Shown here one piece after another: positions 21,034 through 32,627 of a stretch of 64,000 nucleotides of DNA. The position numbers and the translations under genes were made by a program. The notes below the pieces were generated by a model that ran no database searches, was not told the origin of the DNA, and saw only the letters and a list, made by a program, of their open reading frames with translations. Source of the DNA: Azolla caroliniana. Lineage: Eukaryota > Polypodiophyta. The stretch covers positions 12,400,001 through 12,464,000 of the forward strand of contig JBHGNT010000006.1 of assembly GCA_043228905.1 (NCBI GenBank), in the 5' to 3' direction. How positions within the stretch are numbered: the first letter of the stretch is position 1; the number at the start of each line of letters is the position of its first letter.

Positions 21034-21106
21034 CGCCGACCATGGGGCTCGAACCCATGACCACAAGGTTAAGAGCCTTGCGCTCTTCCATCTGAGCTAG
21101 GCCGGC
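21034..21106 (-). tRNA. tRNA-Lys-CTT: tRNA-Lys(CTT), consensus copy
   Basis: Matches the consensus. In this unit the first TTTT on the minus strand lies about 180 bases downstream, and a CAA triplet lies about 11 bases upstream of the 5' end. Confidence 0.85.
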
Positions 21107-21180
21107 TCAATGTGCTTGACAACTACACTTTCATCCTAGACTGAGATGATCATTTATGAGTTAATACAACATGTAATGCC

Positions 21181-21253
21181 CACGGACCATGGCTCTCGAA
21201 CCCATGATGAAAAGATTAAGAGCCTTGCGCTCTTGAAGCTAAACTAGCATAAC
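21181..21253 (-). pseudogene. Second, decayed tRNA-like copy of the repeat unit (type example)
   Basis: Each 463-bp unit has such a copy about 75 bases to the right of the tRNA. It keeps the CTT-type loop (CAAGG-CTCTTAA) and GGGTTCGAGA, but the 3' side of the anticodon stem is TCTTT, the acceptor no longer pairs, and a TTTT interrupts the variable region. It is an old duplicate carried along by the repeat. Equivalent copies lie at the same offset in almost all units from 13.6 to 35.7 kb. Confidence 0.8.
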
Positions 21254-21496
21254 TCAATGTGCTTGCAAAGGTAAATTTCATATCTAGAGTGAAATGAGCA
21301 TTAATAATCATAAAACAATATGTAATTCCCGTTTACAATGGGCAAGGAAAGTGAGATGACCTTTCTTACAATGAGTAAGCAAAGTGAGATGAACTTGCAT
21401 GCGAAGCCCACTAACTAGGGGCGTTGACTTAGGATAAGCACAATGTCGTGCCTTAACTTATATCAGCAACTTTTATTTGACACAGCATACCACACT

Positions 21497-21569
21497 CGCC
21501 GACCATGGTGCTCGAACCCATGACCACAAGGTTAAGAGCCTTGCGCTCTTCCATCTGAGCTAGGCCGGC
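21497..21569 (-). tRNA. tRNA-Lys-CTT: tRNA-Lys(CTT) variant
   Basis: Only the T-stem mismatch GGTGCTCG (plus strand). Confidence 0.65.
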
Positions 21570-21959
21570 TCGATGTGCTTGACAACCACACTTTCATCCT
21601 AGACTGAGATGACCATTAATGAGTTAATACAACATGTAATGCCCATGGACCATGGCTCTCGAACCCATGATGAAAAGATTAAGAGCCTTGCGCTCTTCAA
21701 GCTAAACTAGCATAACTCAATGTGCTTGCAAGGGTATATTTCATATCTAGACTGAAATGAGCATTAATAATCACAAAACAATATGTAATGCCCGTTGACA
21801 ATGGGCAAGCAAAGTGAGATGACCTTTCTTACAATGAGTAAGCAAAGTGAGATGAACTTGCATGCGAAGCCCACTAACTAGGGGCGTTGACTTAGGATAA
21901 GCACAATCTCGTGCCTTGACTTATATCACCAAATCTTATTTGACACAGCATACCACACT

Positions 21960-22032
21960 CGCCGACCATGGGGCTCGAACCCATGACCACAAGGTTAAGA
22001 GCCTTACGCTCTTCCATCTGAGCTAGGCCGGC
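21960..22032 (-). tRNA. tRNA-Lys-CTT: tRNA-Lys(CTT) copy
   Basis: One change giving a wobble pair at the top of the anticodon stem. Otherwise the 1,852-bp block from 20108 repeats here. Confidence 0.8.
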
Positions 22033-22422
22033 GCGATGTGCTTGACAACCACACTTTCATCCTAGACTGAGATGACCATTAATGAGATAATACAACATGT
22101 AATGCCCACGGACCATGGCTCTCGAACCCATGATGAAAAGATTAAGAGCCTTGCGCTCTTCAAGCTAAACTAGGATAACTCAATGTGCTTGCCAAGGTAA
22201 ATTTCATATCTAGACTGAAATGAGCATTTATAATCACAGAACAATATGTAATGCCCGTTGACAATGGGCAAGCAAAGTGAGATGACCTTTCTTACAATGA
22301 GTAAGCAAAGTGAGATGAACTTGCATGCGAAGCCCACTAACTAGGGGCGTTGACTTAGGATAAGCACAATGTCGTGCCTTGACTTATATCACCAAATTAA
22401 ATTTGACACAGCATACCACACT

Positions 22423-22495
22423 CGCCGACCATGGTGCTCGAACCCATGACCACAAGGTTAAGAGCCTTGCGCTCTTCCATCTGAGCTAGGCCGGC
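22423..22495 (-). tRNA. tRNA-Lys-CTT: tRNA-Lys(CTT) variant
   Basis: T-stem mismatch type (GGTGCTCG on plus). Confidence 0.65.
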
Positions 22496-22885
22496 TCGAT
22501 GTGCTTGACAACCACACTTTCATCCTAGACTGAGATGACCATTAATGAGTTAATACAACATGTAATGCCCATGGACCATGGCTCTCGAACCCATGATGAA
22601 AAGATTAAGAGCCTTGCGCTCTTCAAGCTAAACTAGCATAACTCAATGTGCTTGCAAGGGTATATTTCATATCTAGACTGAAATGAGCATTAATAATCAC
22701 AAAACAATATGTAATGCCCGTTGACAATGGGCAAGCAAAGTGAGATGACCTTTCTTACAATGAGTAAGCAAAGTGAGATGAACTTGCATGCGAAGCCCAC
22801 TAACTAGCGGCGTTGACTTAGGATAAGCACAATGTCGTGCCTTGACTATTATCACCAAATTAAATTTGACACAGCATACCACACT

Positions 22886-22958
22886 CGCCGACCATGGGGC
22901 TCGAACCCATGACCACAAGGTTAAGAGCCTTGCGCTCTTCCATCTGAGCTAGGCCGGC
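22886..22958 (-). tRNA. tRNA-Lys-CTT: tRNA-Lys(CTT), consensus copy
   Basis: Matches the consensus. Its flanks are the same as at 21034. Confidence 0.85.
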
Positions 22959-23348
22959 TCAATGTGCTTGACAACTACACTTTCATCCTAGACTGAGATG
23001 ATCATTTATGAGTTAATACAACATGTAATGCCCACGGACCATGGCTCTCGAACCCATGATGAAAAGATTAAGAGCCTTGCGCTCTTGAAGCTAAACTAGC
23101 ATAACTCAATGTGCTTGCAAAGGTAAATTTCATATCTAGAGTGAAATGAGCATTAATAATCATAAAACAATATGTAATTCCCGTTTACAATGGGCAAGGA
23201 AAGTGAGATGACCTTTCTTACAATGAGTAAGCAAAGTGAGATGAACTTGCATGCGAAGCCCACTAACTAGGGGCGTTGACTTAGGATAAGCACAATGTCG
23301 TGCCTTAACTTATATCAGCAACTTTTATTTGACACAGCATACCACACT

Positions 23349-23421
23349 CGCCGACCATGGTGCTCGAACCCATGACCACAAGGTTAAGAGCCTTGCGCTC
23401 TTCCATCTGAGCTAGGCCGGC
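23349..23421 (-). tRNA. tRNA-Lys-CTT: tRNA-Lys(CTT) variant
   Basis: T-stem mismatch type. Confidence 0.65.
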
Positions 23422-23811
23422 TCGATGTGCTTGACAACCACACTTTCATCCTAGACTGAGATGACCATTAATGAGTTAATACAACATGTAATGCCCATGG
23501 ACCATGGCTCTCGAACCCATGATGAAAAGATTAAGAGCCTTGCGCTCTTCAAGCTAAACTAGCATAACTCAATGTGCTTGCAAGGGTATATTTCATATCT
23601 AGACTGAAATGAGCATTAATAATCACAAAACAATATGTAATGCCCGTTGACAATGGGCAAGCAAAGTGAGATGACCTTTCTTACAATGAGTAAGCAAAGT
23701 GAGATGAACTTGCATGCGAAGCCCACTAACTAGAGGCATTGACTTAGGATAAGCACAATGTCGTGCCTTGACTATTATCACCAAATTAAATTTGACACAG
23801 CATACCACACT

Positions 23812-23884
23812 CGCCGACCATGGGGCTCGAACCCATGACCACAAGGTTAAGAGCCTTACGCTCTTCCATCTGAGCTAGGCCGGC
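23812..23884 (-). tRNA. tRNA-Lys-CTT: tRNA-Lys(CTT) copy
   Basis: One change giving a wobble pair in the anticodon stem. Confidence 0.8.
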
Positions 23885-24274
23885 TCGATGTGCCTGACAA
23901 CTACACTTTCATCCTAGACTGAGATGATCATTTATGAGTTAATACAACATGTAATGCCCACGGACCATGGATCTCGAACCCATCATGAAAAGATTAAGAG
24001 CCTTGCGCTCTTCAAACTAAACTAGCATAACTCAATGTGCTTGCCAAGGTAAATTTCATATCTAGACTGAAATGAGCATTAATAATCACAAAACAATATG
24101 TAATGCCCGCTAACAATGGGCAAGCAAAGTGAGATGACCTTTCTTACAATGAGTAAGCAAAGTGAGATGAACTTGCATGCGAAGCCCACTAACTAGGGGC
24201 GTTGACTTAGGATAAGCACAAAGTCGTGCCTTGACTTATATCACCAAATTTTATTTGACACAGCATACCACACT

Positions 24275-24347
24275 CGCCGACCATGGTGCTCGAACCCATG
24301 ACCACAAGGTTAAGAGCCTTGCGCTCTTCCATCTGAGCTAGGCCGGC
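24275..24347 (-). tRNA. tRNA-Lys-CTT: tRNA-Lys(CTT) variant
   Basis: T-stem mismatch type. Last copy before the 867-bp insertion. Confidence 0.65.
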
Positions 24348-24472
24348 TCGATGTGCTTGACAACCACACTTTCATCCTAGACTGAGATGACCATTAATGA
24401 GTTAATACAACATGTAATGCCCATGGACCATGGCTCTCGAACCCATGATGAAAAGATTAAGAGCCTTGCGCT

Positions 24473-25339
24473 GTCGTGCCTTTCGGCTCCGGATCGTTGC
24501 GTGAGTCGGGTGGGAACCACTGAGGTTTTGGACTAGGAGGAAGGAAAATATGAGATGAGGCTAGTAATGGATAGATTATTAGAAAGAGATATAGAAACTT
24601 GTGAATCCCACAAGTATAATTGTTTTAGTTTATCTTAATCGTAGTAATAAATTGAAATAGTTTAGAATAGATTAGAGTAGATTGAGAAAAGAGATCAAAC
24701 CTTGTGAATCCCACAAGTATTACATTAATCAATATTTATGTAAGAATATGAATTTAGATTGAAAGAGATAGATTATCTTAAACTTCGTGAATCCCACGAG
24801 TATATTTTATTGATTGTTGGTGTTTTAGGAAATATATCCAATTTCCCAAATATTTTTCACACACCTATTACATTGTGCTCCCCATCCTTATGTAGTGATG
24901 GGAGAGACTAAGCATAGCTACATGCTTTTTTTTTTTTTCTAATATGTTCATGCACACTAAATGTGCATGTGATGCTTTTCTAATCCTTGCTTTTATTTGC
25001 TAAATATAGTGCTCATGCACGCTAGATGTGCATGAGTCACTTTTTAGTCGCTTGCGTTTTTCTATAAAATATTCACGCACTCTAAAAATACATGATTTAC
25101 CTTTTAATAAAGGTAGGCGCAAATAAAGCACTTATAGTTATTAAATCTATTTATAGAACACTAAAGATAAGGTAGCATAATGGTAAAGTTGAAGTTTGGC
25201 TATGTGGAGGTACAGGGTTCAAATCTTGCCCTATGCACGTGATAAATATCTTGATATATTATTTTATTTATTTATATGTAATTAAATCGGTTATATTATT
25301 TTTTACTTTTTCACGTAGTGTACGAAATACACTACGATA
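24473..25339 (-). mobile_element. LTR-like insertion, probably a solo LTR (867 bp)
   Basis: It splits the decayed tRNA-like copy of one unit. GCGCT flanks it on both sides (24468-24472 and 25340-25344), and removing 872 bases restores the 463-bp phase exactly. On the minus strand it begins TATCGTAGTG and ends near GGCACGACA. Its inner plus-strand text (GGTGGGAACCACTGAGG...GACTAGG) resembles the LTRs at 3181-3922 and 16979-17182. It contains three copies of a hairpin-like CTTGTGAATCCCACAAG motif (about 24598, 24700 and 24784) and a poly(T) run. Boundaries are uncertain by one base. Confidence 0.65.
25148..25237 (+). other. tRNA-like Pol III promoter module (SINE-head-like)
   Basis: GGTAGCATAATGGTAAAG fits an A box and GGTTCAAATC fits a B box about 45 bases later, a spacing typical of tRNA genes and tRNA-derived SINE heads. 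The stems do not fold into a full tRNA. It lies inside the LTR-like insertion and is on the opposite strand from the array tRNAs. Confidence 0.45.
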
Positions 25340-25609
25340 GCGCTCTTCAAGCTAAACTAGCATAACTCAATGTGCTTGCAAGGGTATATTTCATATCTAG
25401 ACTGAAATGAGCATTAATAATCACAAAACAATATGTAATGCCCGTTGACAATGGGCAAGCAAAGTGAGATGACCTTTCTTACAATGAGTAAGCAAAGTGA
25501 GATGAACTTGCATGCGAAGCCCACTAACTAGGGGCGTTGACTTAGGATAAGCACAATGTCGTGCCTTGACTATTATCACCAAATTAAATTTGACACAGCA
25601 TACCACACT

Positions 25610-25682
25610 CGCCGACCATGGGGCTCGAACCCATGACCACAAGGTTAAGAGCCTTGCGCTCTTCCATCTGAGCTAGGCCGGC
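25610..25682 (-). tRNA. tRNA-Lys-CTT: tRNA-Lys(CTT), consensus copy
   Basis: Matches the consensus. First copy after the insertion. Confidence 0.85.
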
Positions 25683-26072
25683 TCAATGTGCTTGACAACT
25701 ACACTTTCATCCTAGACTGAGATGATCATTTATGAGTTAATACAACATGTAATGCCCACGGACCATGGCTCTCGAACCCATGATGAAAAGATTAAGAGCC
25801 TTGCGCTCTTCAAGCTAAACTAGCATAACTCAATGTGCTTGCCAAGGTAAATTTCATATCTAGACTGAAATGAGCATTAATAATCACAAAACAATATGTA
25901 ATGCCCGCTAACAATGGGCAAGGAAAGTGAGATGACCTTTCTTACAATGAGTAAGCAAAGTGAGATGACCTTGCATCCAAAGCCCACCAATTAGGGGCAT
26001 TGAATTAGGATAAGCACAATGTCGTGCCTTGACTTATATCACCAAATTTTATTTGACACAACATGCCACACT

Positions 26073-26145
26073 CGCCGACCATGGGGCTCGAACCCATGAC
26101 CTTAAGGTCAAGAGCCTTACGCTCTTCCATCTGAGCTAGGCCGGC
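26073..26145 (-). tRNA. tRNA-Lys-CTT: tRNA-Lys(CTT) variant
   Basis: Changes in the variable region and anticodon stem (plus GACCTTAAGGTCAAGAGCCTTACG). Likely impaired. Confidence 0.5.
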
Positions 26146-26535
26146 TCGATGTACTTGACAACCACACTTTCATCCTAGACTGCAATGACCATTTATGAGT
26201 TAATACAACATGTAATGCCCACGAACCATGGCTCTCGAACCTATGATGAAAAGATTAAGAGCCTTGCGCTCTTCAAGCTAAACTAGCATAACTCAATGTG
26301 CTTACCAAGGTAAATTTCATATCTAGAGTGAAATGAGCATTCATAATCACAAAACAATATATAATGCCCGCTAACAATGGGCAAGCAAAGTGAGATGACC
26401 TTTCTTACAATGAATAAGCAAAGTCAGATGAACTTGCATGCGAAGCCAACTAACTAGGGGCGTTGACTTAGGATAAGCACAATGTCGTGCCTTAACTTAT
26501 ATCAGCAACTTTTATTTGACACAACATGCCACACT

Positions 26536-26608
26536 CGCCGACCATGGGGCTCGAACCCATGACCACAATGTTAAGATCCTTGCGCTCTTCCATCTGAGCT
26601 AGGCCGGC
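26536..26608 (-). tRNA. tRNA-Lys-CTT: tRNA-Lys(CTT) variant
   Basis: Anticodon stem mismatch and base 32 changed (plus CAATGTTAAGATCC). The same variant recurs at 28851, 31166 and 32555. Confidence 0.55.
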
Positions 26609-26998
26609 TCGATATGCTTGACAACCACACTTTCATCCTAGACTGAGATGACCATTTATGAGTTAATACAACATGTAATGCCCACGGACCATGGCTCTCG
26701 AACCCATGATGAAAAGATTAAGAGCCTTGCGCTCTTGAAGCTAAACTAGCATAACTCAATGTGCTTGCCAAGGTAAATTTCATATCTAGAGTGAAATGAG
26801 CATTAATAATCACAAAACAATATGTAATTCCCGTTGACAATGGGCAAGGAAAGTGAGATGACCTTTCTTACAATGAGTAAGCAAAGCGAGATGAACTTGC
26901 ATGCGAAGCCCACTCACTAGGGGCGTTGACTTAGGATAAGCACAATGTCGTGCCTTGACTATTATCACCAAATTAAATTTGACACATCATACCACACT

Positions 26999-27071
26999 CG
27001 CCGACCATGGGGCTCGAACCCATGACCACAAGGTTAAGAGCCTTGCGCTCTTCCATCTGAGCTAGGCCGGC
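26999..27071 (-). tRNA. tRNA-Lys-CTT: tRNA-Lys(CTT), consensus copy
   Basis: Matches the consensus. Confidence 0.85.
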
Positions 27072-27461
27072 TCAATGTGCTTGACAACTACACTTTCATC
27101 CTAGACTGAGATGATCATTTATGAGTTAATACAACATGTAATGCCCACGGACCATGGCTCTCGAACCCATGATGAAAAGATTAAGAGCCTTGCGCTCTTG
27201 AAGCTAAACTAGCATAACTCAATGTGCTTGCCAAGGTAAATTTCATATCTAGAGTGAAATGAGCATTAATAATCATAAAACAATATGTAATTCCCGTTTA
27301 CAATGGGCAAGGAAAGTGAGATGACCTTTCTTACAATGAGTAAGCAAAGTGAGATGAACTTGCATGCAAAGCCCACTAACTAGGGGCGTTAACTTAGGAT
27401 AAGCACAATGTCGTGCCTTCAGTTATATCACCAAATTTTATTTGACACAGCATGCCACACT

Positions 27462-27534
27462 CGCCGACCATGGGGCTCGAACCCATGACCACAAGGTTAA
27501 GAGCCTTGCGCTCTTCCATCTGAGCTAGGCCGGC
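27462..27534 (-). tRNA. tRNA-Lys-CTT: tRNA-Lys(CTT), consensus copy
   Basis: Matches the consensus. Confidence 0.85.
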
Positions 27535-27924
27535 TCGATGTGCCTGACAACTACACTTTCATCCTAGACTGAGATGATCATTTATGAGTTAATACAACAT
27601 GTAATGCCCACGGACCATGGCTCTCGAACCCATCATGAAAAGATTAAGAGCCTTGCGCTCTTCAAACTAAACTAGCATAACTCAATGTGCTTGCCAAGGT
27701 AAATTTCATATCTAGATTGAAATGAGCATTAATAATCACAAAACAATATGTAATGCCCGCTAACAATGGGCAAGCAAAGTGAGATGACCTTTCTTACAAT
27801 GAGTAAACAAAGTGAGATGAATTTGCATGCGAAGCCCACTAACTAGGGGCGTTGACTTAGGATAAGCACAATGTCGTGCCTTGACTTATATCACCAAATT
27901 TTATTTGACACAGCATACCACACT

Positions 27925-27997
27925 CTCCGACCATGGGGCTCGAACCCATGACCACAAGGTTAAGAGCCTTGCGCTCTTCCATCTGAGCTAGGCCGGC
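27925..27997 (-). tRNA. tRNA-Lys-CTT: tRNA-Lys(CTT) variant
   Basis: The 1-72 acceptor pair is lost (plus CTCCGACC). Rest as consensus. Confidence 0.65.
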
Positions 27998-28387
27998 GCG
28001 ATGTGCTTGACAACCACACTTTCATCCTAGACTGCAATGACCATTTATGAGTTAATACAACATGTAATGCCCACGAACCATGGCTCTCGAACCCATGATG
28101 AAAAGATTAAGAGCCTTGCGCTCTTCAAGCTAAACTAGCATAACTCAATGTGCTTGCCAAGGTAAATTTCATATCTAGACTGAAATGAGCATTAATAATC
28201 ACAAAACAATATGTAATGCCCGTTGACAATGGGCAAGCAAAGTGAGATGACCTTTCTTACAATGAGTAAGCAAAGTGAGATGAACTTGCATGCGAAGCCC
28301 ACTAACTAGGGGCGTTGACTTAGGATAAGCACAATGTCGTGCCTTGACTTATATCACCAAATTTTATTTGACACAGCATACCACACT

Positions 28388-28460
28388 CTCCGACCATGGG
28401 GCTCGAACCCATGACCACAAGGTTAAGAGCCTTGCGCTCTTCCATCTGAGCTAGGCCGGC
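28388..28460 (-). tRNA. tRNA-Lys-CTT: tRNA-Lys(CTT) variant
   Basis: Same acceptor change as the copy at 27925. Confidence 0.65.
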
Positions 28461-28850
28461 GCGATGTGCTTGACAACCACACTTTCATCCTAGACTGCAA
28501 TGACCATTTATGAGTTAATACAACATGTAATGCCCACGAACCATGGCTCTCGAACCTATGATGAAAAGATTAAGAGCCTTGCGCTCTTCAAGCTAAACTA
28601 GCATAACTCAATGTGCTTACCAAGGTAAATTTCATATCTAGAGTGAAATGAGCATTCATAATCACAAAACAATATATAATGCCCGCTAACAATGGGCAAG
28701 CAAAGTGAGATGACCTTTCTTACAATGAATAAGCAAAGTGAGATGAACTTGCATGCGAAGCCAACTAACTAGGGGCGTTGACTTAGGATAAGCACAATGT
28801 CGTGCCTTAACTTATATCAGCAACTTTTATTTGACACAACATGCCACACT

Positions 28851-28923
28851 CGCCGACCATGGGGCTCGAACCCATGACCACAATGTTAAGATCCTTGCGC
28901 TCTTCCATCTGAGCTAGGCCGGC
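28851..28923 (-). tRNA. tRNA-Lys-CTT: tRNA-Lys(CTT) variant
   Basis: Anticodon stem variant, 2,315 bases after its match at 26536. Confidence 0.55.
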
Positions 28924-29313
28924 TCGATATGCTTGACAACCACACTGTCATCCTAGACTGAGATAACCATTTATGAGTTAATACAACATGTAATGCCCAC
29001 GGACCATGGCTCTCAAACCCATGATGAAAAGATTAAGAGCCTTGCGCTCTTGAAGCTAAACTAGCATAACTCAATGTGCTTGCCAAGGTAAATTTCATAT
29101 CTAGAGTGAAATGAGCATTAATAATCACAAAACAATATGTAATTCCCGTTGACAATGGGCAAGGAAAGTGAGATGACATTTCTTACAATGAGTAAGCAAA
29201 GCGAGATGAACTTGCATGCGAAGCCCACTAACTAGGGGCGTTGACTTAGGATAAGCACAATGTCGTGCCTTGACTATTATCACCAAATTAAATTTGACAG
29301 AGCATACCACACT

Positions 29314-29386
29314 CGCCGACCATGGGGCTCGAACCCATGACCACAAGGTTAAGAGCCTTGCGCTCTTCCATCTGAGCTAGGCCGGC
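29314..29386 (-). tRNA. tRNA-Lys-CTT: tRNA-Lys(CTT), consensus copy
   Basis: Matches the consensus. Confidence 0.85.
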
Positions 29387-29776
29387 TCAATGTGCTTGAC
29401 AACTACACTTTCATCCTAGACTGAGATGATCATTTATGAGTTAATACAACATGTAATGCCCACGGACCATGGCTCTCGAACCCATGATGAAAAGATTAAG
29501 AGCCTTGCGCTCTTGAAGCTAAACTAGCATAACTCAATGTGCTTGCCAAGGTAAATTTCATATCTAGAGTGAAATGAGCATTAATAATCATAAAACAATA
29601 TGTAATTCCCGTTTACAATGGACAAGGAAAGTGAGATGACCTTTCTTACAATGAGTAAGCAAAGTGAGATGAACTTGCATGCAAAGCCCACTAACTAGGG
29701 GCGTTAACTTAGGATAAGCACAATGTCGTGCCTTCAGTTATATCACCAAATTTTATTTGACACAGCATGCCACACT

Positions 29777-29849
29777 CGCCGACCATGGGGCTCGAACCCA
29801 TGACCACAAGGTTAAGAGCCTTGCGCTCTTCCATCTGAGCTAGGCCGGC
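29777..29849 (-). tRNA. tRNA-Lys-CTT: tRNA-Lys(CTT), consensus copy
   Basis: Matches the consensus. Confidence 0.85.
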
Positions 29850-30239
29850 TCGATGTGCCTGACAACTACACTTTCATCCTAGACTGAGATGATCATTTAT
29901 GAGTTAATACAACATGTAATGCCCACGGACCATGGCTCTCGAACCCATCATGAAAAGATTAAGAGCCTTGCGCTCTTCAAACTAAACTAGCATAACTCAA
30001 TGTGCTTGCCAAGGTAAATTTCATATCTAGATTGAAATGAGCATTAATAATCACAAAACAATATGTAATGCCCGCTAACAATGGGAAAGCAAAGTGAGAT
30101 GACCTTTCTTACAATGAGTAAACAAAGTGAGATGAATTTGCATGCGAAGCCCACTAACTATGGGCGTTGACTTAGGATAAGCACAAAGTCGTGCCTTCAG
30201 TTATATCACCAAATTTTATTTGACACAGCATGCCACACT

Positions 30240-30312
30240 CGCCGACCATGGGGCTCGAACCCATGACCACAAGGTTAAGAGCCTTGCGCTCTTCCATCTG
30301 AGCTAGGCCGGC
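30240..30312 (-). tRNA. tRNA-Lys-CTT: tRNA-Lys(CTT), consensus copy
   Basis: Matches the consensus. Confidence 0.85.
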
Positions 30313-30702
30313 TTGATATGCTTGACAACCACACTTTCATCCTAGACTGAGATGACCATTAATGAGATAATACAACATGTTATGCCCACGGACCATGGCT
30401 CTCGAACCCATGATGAAAAGATTAAGAGCCTTGCGCTCTTCAAGCTAAACTAGCATAACTCAATGTGCTTGCCAAGGTAAATTTCATATCTAGACTGAAA
30501 TGAGCATTAATAATCACAAAACAATATGTAATGCCCGTTGACAATGGGCAAGCAAAGTGAGATGACCTTTCTTACAATGAGTAAGCAAAGTGAGATGAAC
30601 TTGCATGCGAAGCCCACTAACTAGGGGCGTTGACTTAGGATAAGCACAATGTCGTGCCTTGACTTATATCACCAAATTTTATTTGACACAGCATACCACA
30701 CT

Positions 30703-30775
30703 CTCCGACCATGGGGCTCGAACCCATGACCACAAGGTTAAGAGCCTTGCGCTCTTCCATCTGAGCTAGGCCGGC
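30703..30775 (-). tRNA. tRNA-Lys-CTT: tRNA-Lys(CTT) variant
   Basis: Acceptor change as at 28388, five units earlier. Confidence 0.65.
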
Positions 30776-31165
30776 GCGATGTGCTTGACAACCACACTTT
30801 CATCCTAGACTGCAATGACCATTTATGAGTTAATACAACATGTAATGCCCACGAACCATGGCTCTCGAACCTATGATGAAAAGATTAAGAGCCTTGCGTT
30901 CTTCAAGCTAAACTAGCATAACTCAATGTGCTTACCAAGGTAAATTTCATATCTAGAGTGAAATGAGCATTCATAATCACAAAACAATATATAATGCCCG
31001 CTAACAATGGGCAAGCAAAGTGAGATGACCTTTCTTACAATGAATAAGCAAAGTGAGATGAACTTGCATGCGAAGCCAACTAACTAGGGGCGTTGACTTA
31101 GGATAAGCACAATGTCGTGCCTTAACTTAAATCAGCAACTTTTATTTGACACAACATGCCACACT

Positions 31166-31238
31166 CGCCGACCATGGGGCTCGAACCCATGACCACAATG
31201 TTAAGATCCTTGCGCTCTTCCATCTGAGCTAGGCCGGC
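31166..31238 (-). tRNA. tRNA-Lys-CTT: tRNA-Lys(CTT) variant
   Basis: Anticodon stem variant, again 2,315 bases after 28851. Confidence 0.55.
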
Positions 31239-31628
31239 TCGATATGCTTGACAACCACACTTTCATCCTAGACTGAGATGACCATTTATGAGTTAATACA
31301 ACATGTAATGCCCACGGACCATGGCTCTCGAACCCATGATGAAAAGATTAAGAGCCTTGCGCTCTTGAAGCTAAACTAGCATAACTCAATGTGCTTGCCA
31401 AGGTAAATTTCATATCTAGAGTGAAATGAGCATTAATAATCACAAAACAATATGTAATTCCCGTTGACAATGGGCAAGGAATGTGAGATGACCTTTCTTA
31501 CAATGAGTAAGCAAAGCGAGATGAACTTGCATGCGAAGCCTACTAACTAGGGGCGTTGACTTAGGATAAGCACAATGTCGTGCCTTGACTATTATCAGCA
31601 AATTAAATTTGACACAGCATACCACACT

Positions 31629-31701
31629 CGCCGACCATGGGGCTCGAACCCATGACCACAAGGTTAAGAGCCTTGCGCTCTTCCATCTGAGCTAGGCCGG
31701 C
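31629..31701 (-). tRNA. tRNA-Lys-CTT: tRNA-Lys(CTT), consensus copy
   Basis: Matches the consensus. Confidence 0.85.
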
Positions 31702-32091
31702 TCAATGTGCTTGACAACCACACTTTCATCCTAGACTGAGATGATCATTTATGAGTTAATACAACATGTAATGCCCACGGACCATGGCTCTCGAACCCAT
31801 GATGAAAAGATTAAGAGCCTTGCGCTCTTCAAGCTAAACTAGCATAACTCAATGTGCTTGCCAAGGTAAATTTCATATCTAGACTGAAATGAGCATTAAT
31901 AATCACAAAACAATATGTAATGCCCGCTAACAATGGGCAAGCAAAGTGAGATGACCTTTCTTACAATGAGTAAGCAAAGTGAGATGACCTTGCATCCAAA
32001 GCCCACCAATTAGGGGCATTGAATTAGGATAAGCACAATGTCGTGCCTTGACTTATATCACCAAATTTTATTTGACACAACATGCCACACT

Positions 32092-32164
32092 CGCCGACCA
32101 TGGGGCTCGAACCCATGACCACAAGGTCAAGAGCCTTACGCTCTTCCATCTGAGCTAGGCCGGC
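32092..32164 (-). tRNA. tRNA-Lys-CTT: tRNA-Lys(CTT) copy
   Basis: Base 37 changed and a wobble pair in the anticodon stem, as at 19160. Confidence 0.7.
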
Positions 32165-32554
32165 TTGATGTACTTGACAACCACACTTTCATCCTAGACT
32201 GCAATGACCATTTATGAGTTAATACAACATGTAATGCCCACGAACCATGGCTCTCGAACCTATGATGAAAAGATTAAGAGCCTTGCGCTCTTCAAGCTAA
32301 ACTAGCATAACTCAATGTGCTTACCAAGGTAAATTTCATATCTAGAGTGAAATGAGCATTCATAATCACAAAACAATATATAATGCCCGCTAACAATGGG
32401 CAAGCAAAGTGAGATGACCTTTCTTACAATGAATAAGCAAAGTGAGATGAACTTGCATGCGAAGCCAACTAACTAGGGGCGTTGACTTAGGATAAGCACA
32501 ATGTTGTGCCTTAACTTATATCAGCAACTTTTATTTGACACAACATGCCACACT

Positions 32555-32627
32555 CGCCGACCATGGGGCTAGAACCCATGACCACAATGTTAAGATCCTT
32601 GCGCTCTTCCATCTGAGCTAGGCCGGC
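32555..32627 (-). tRNA. tRNA-Lys-CTT: tRNA-Lys(CTT) variant, B box hit
   Basis: T loop reads TTCTAGC, breaking the B box, on top of the anticodon stem variant. Probably silent. Confidence 0.4.

Noticed and set aside
20845-31661. Repeated 73-codon minus-strand open frames (20845, 22697, 23623, 25421, 29125, 31440) with nearly identical peptides
   Set aside because: They are the tRNA spacer read in one frame. They recur because the DNA repeats, start inside the tRNA T arm and are broken in neighbouring units.
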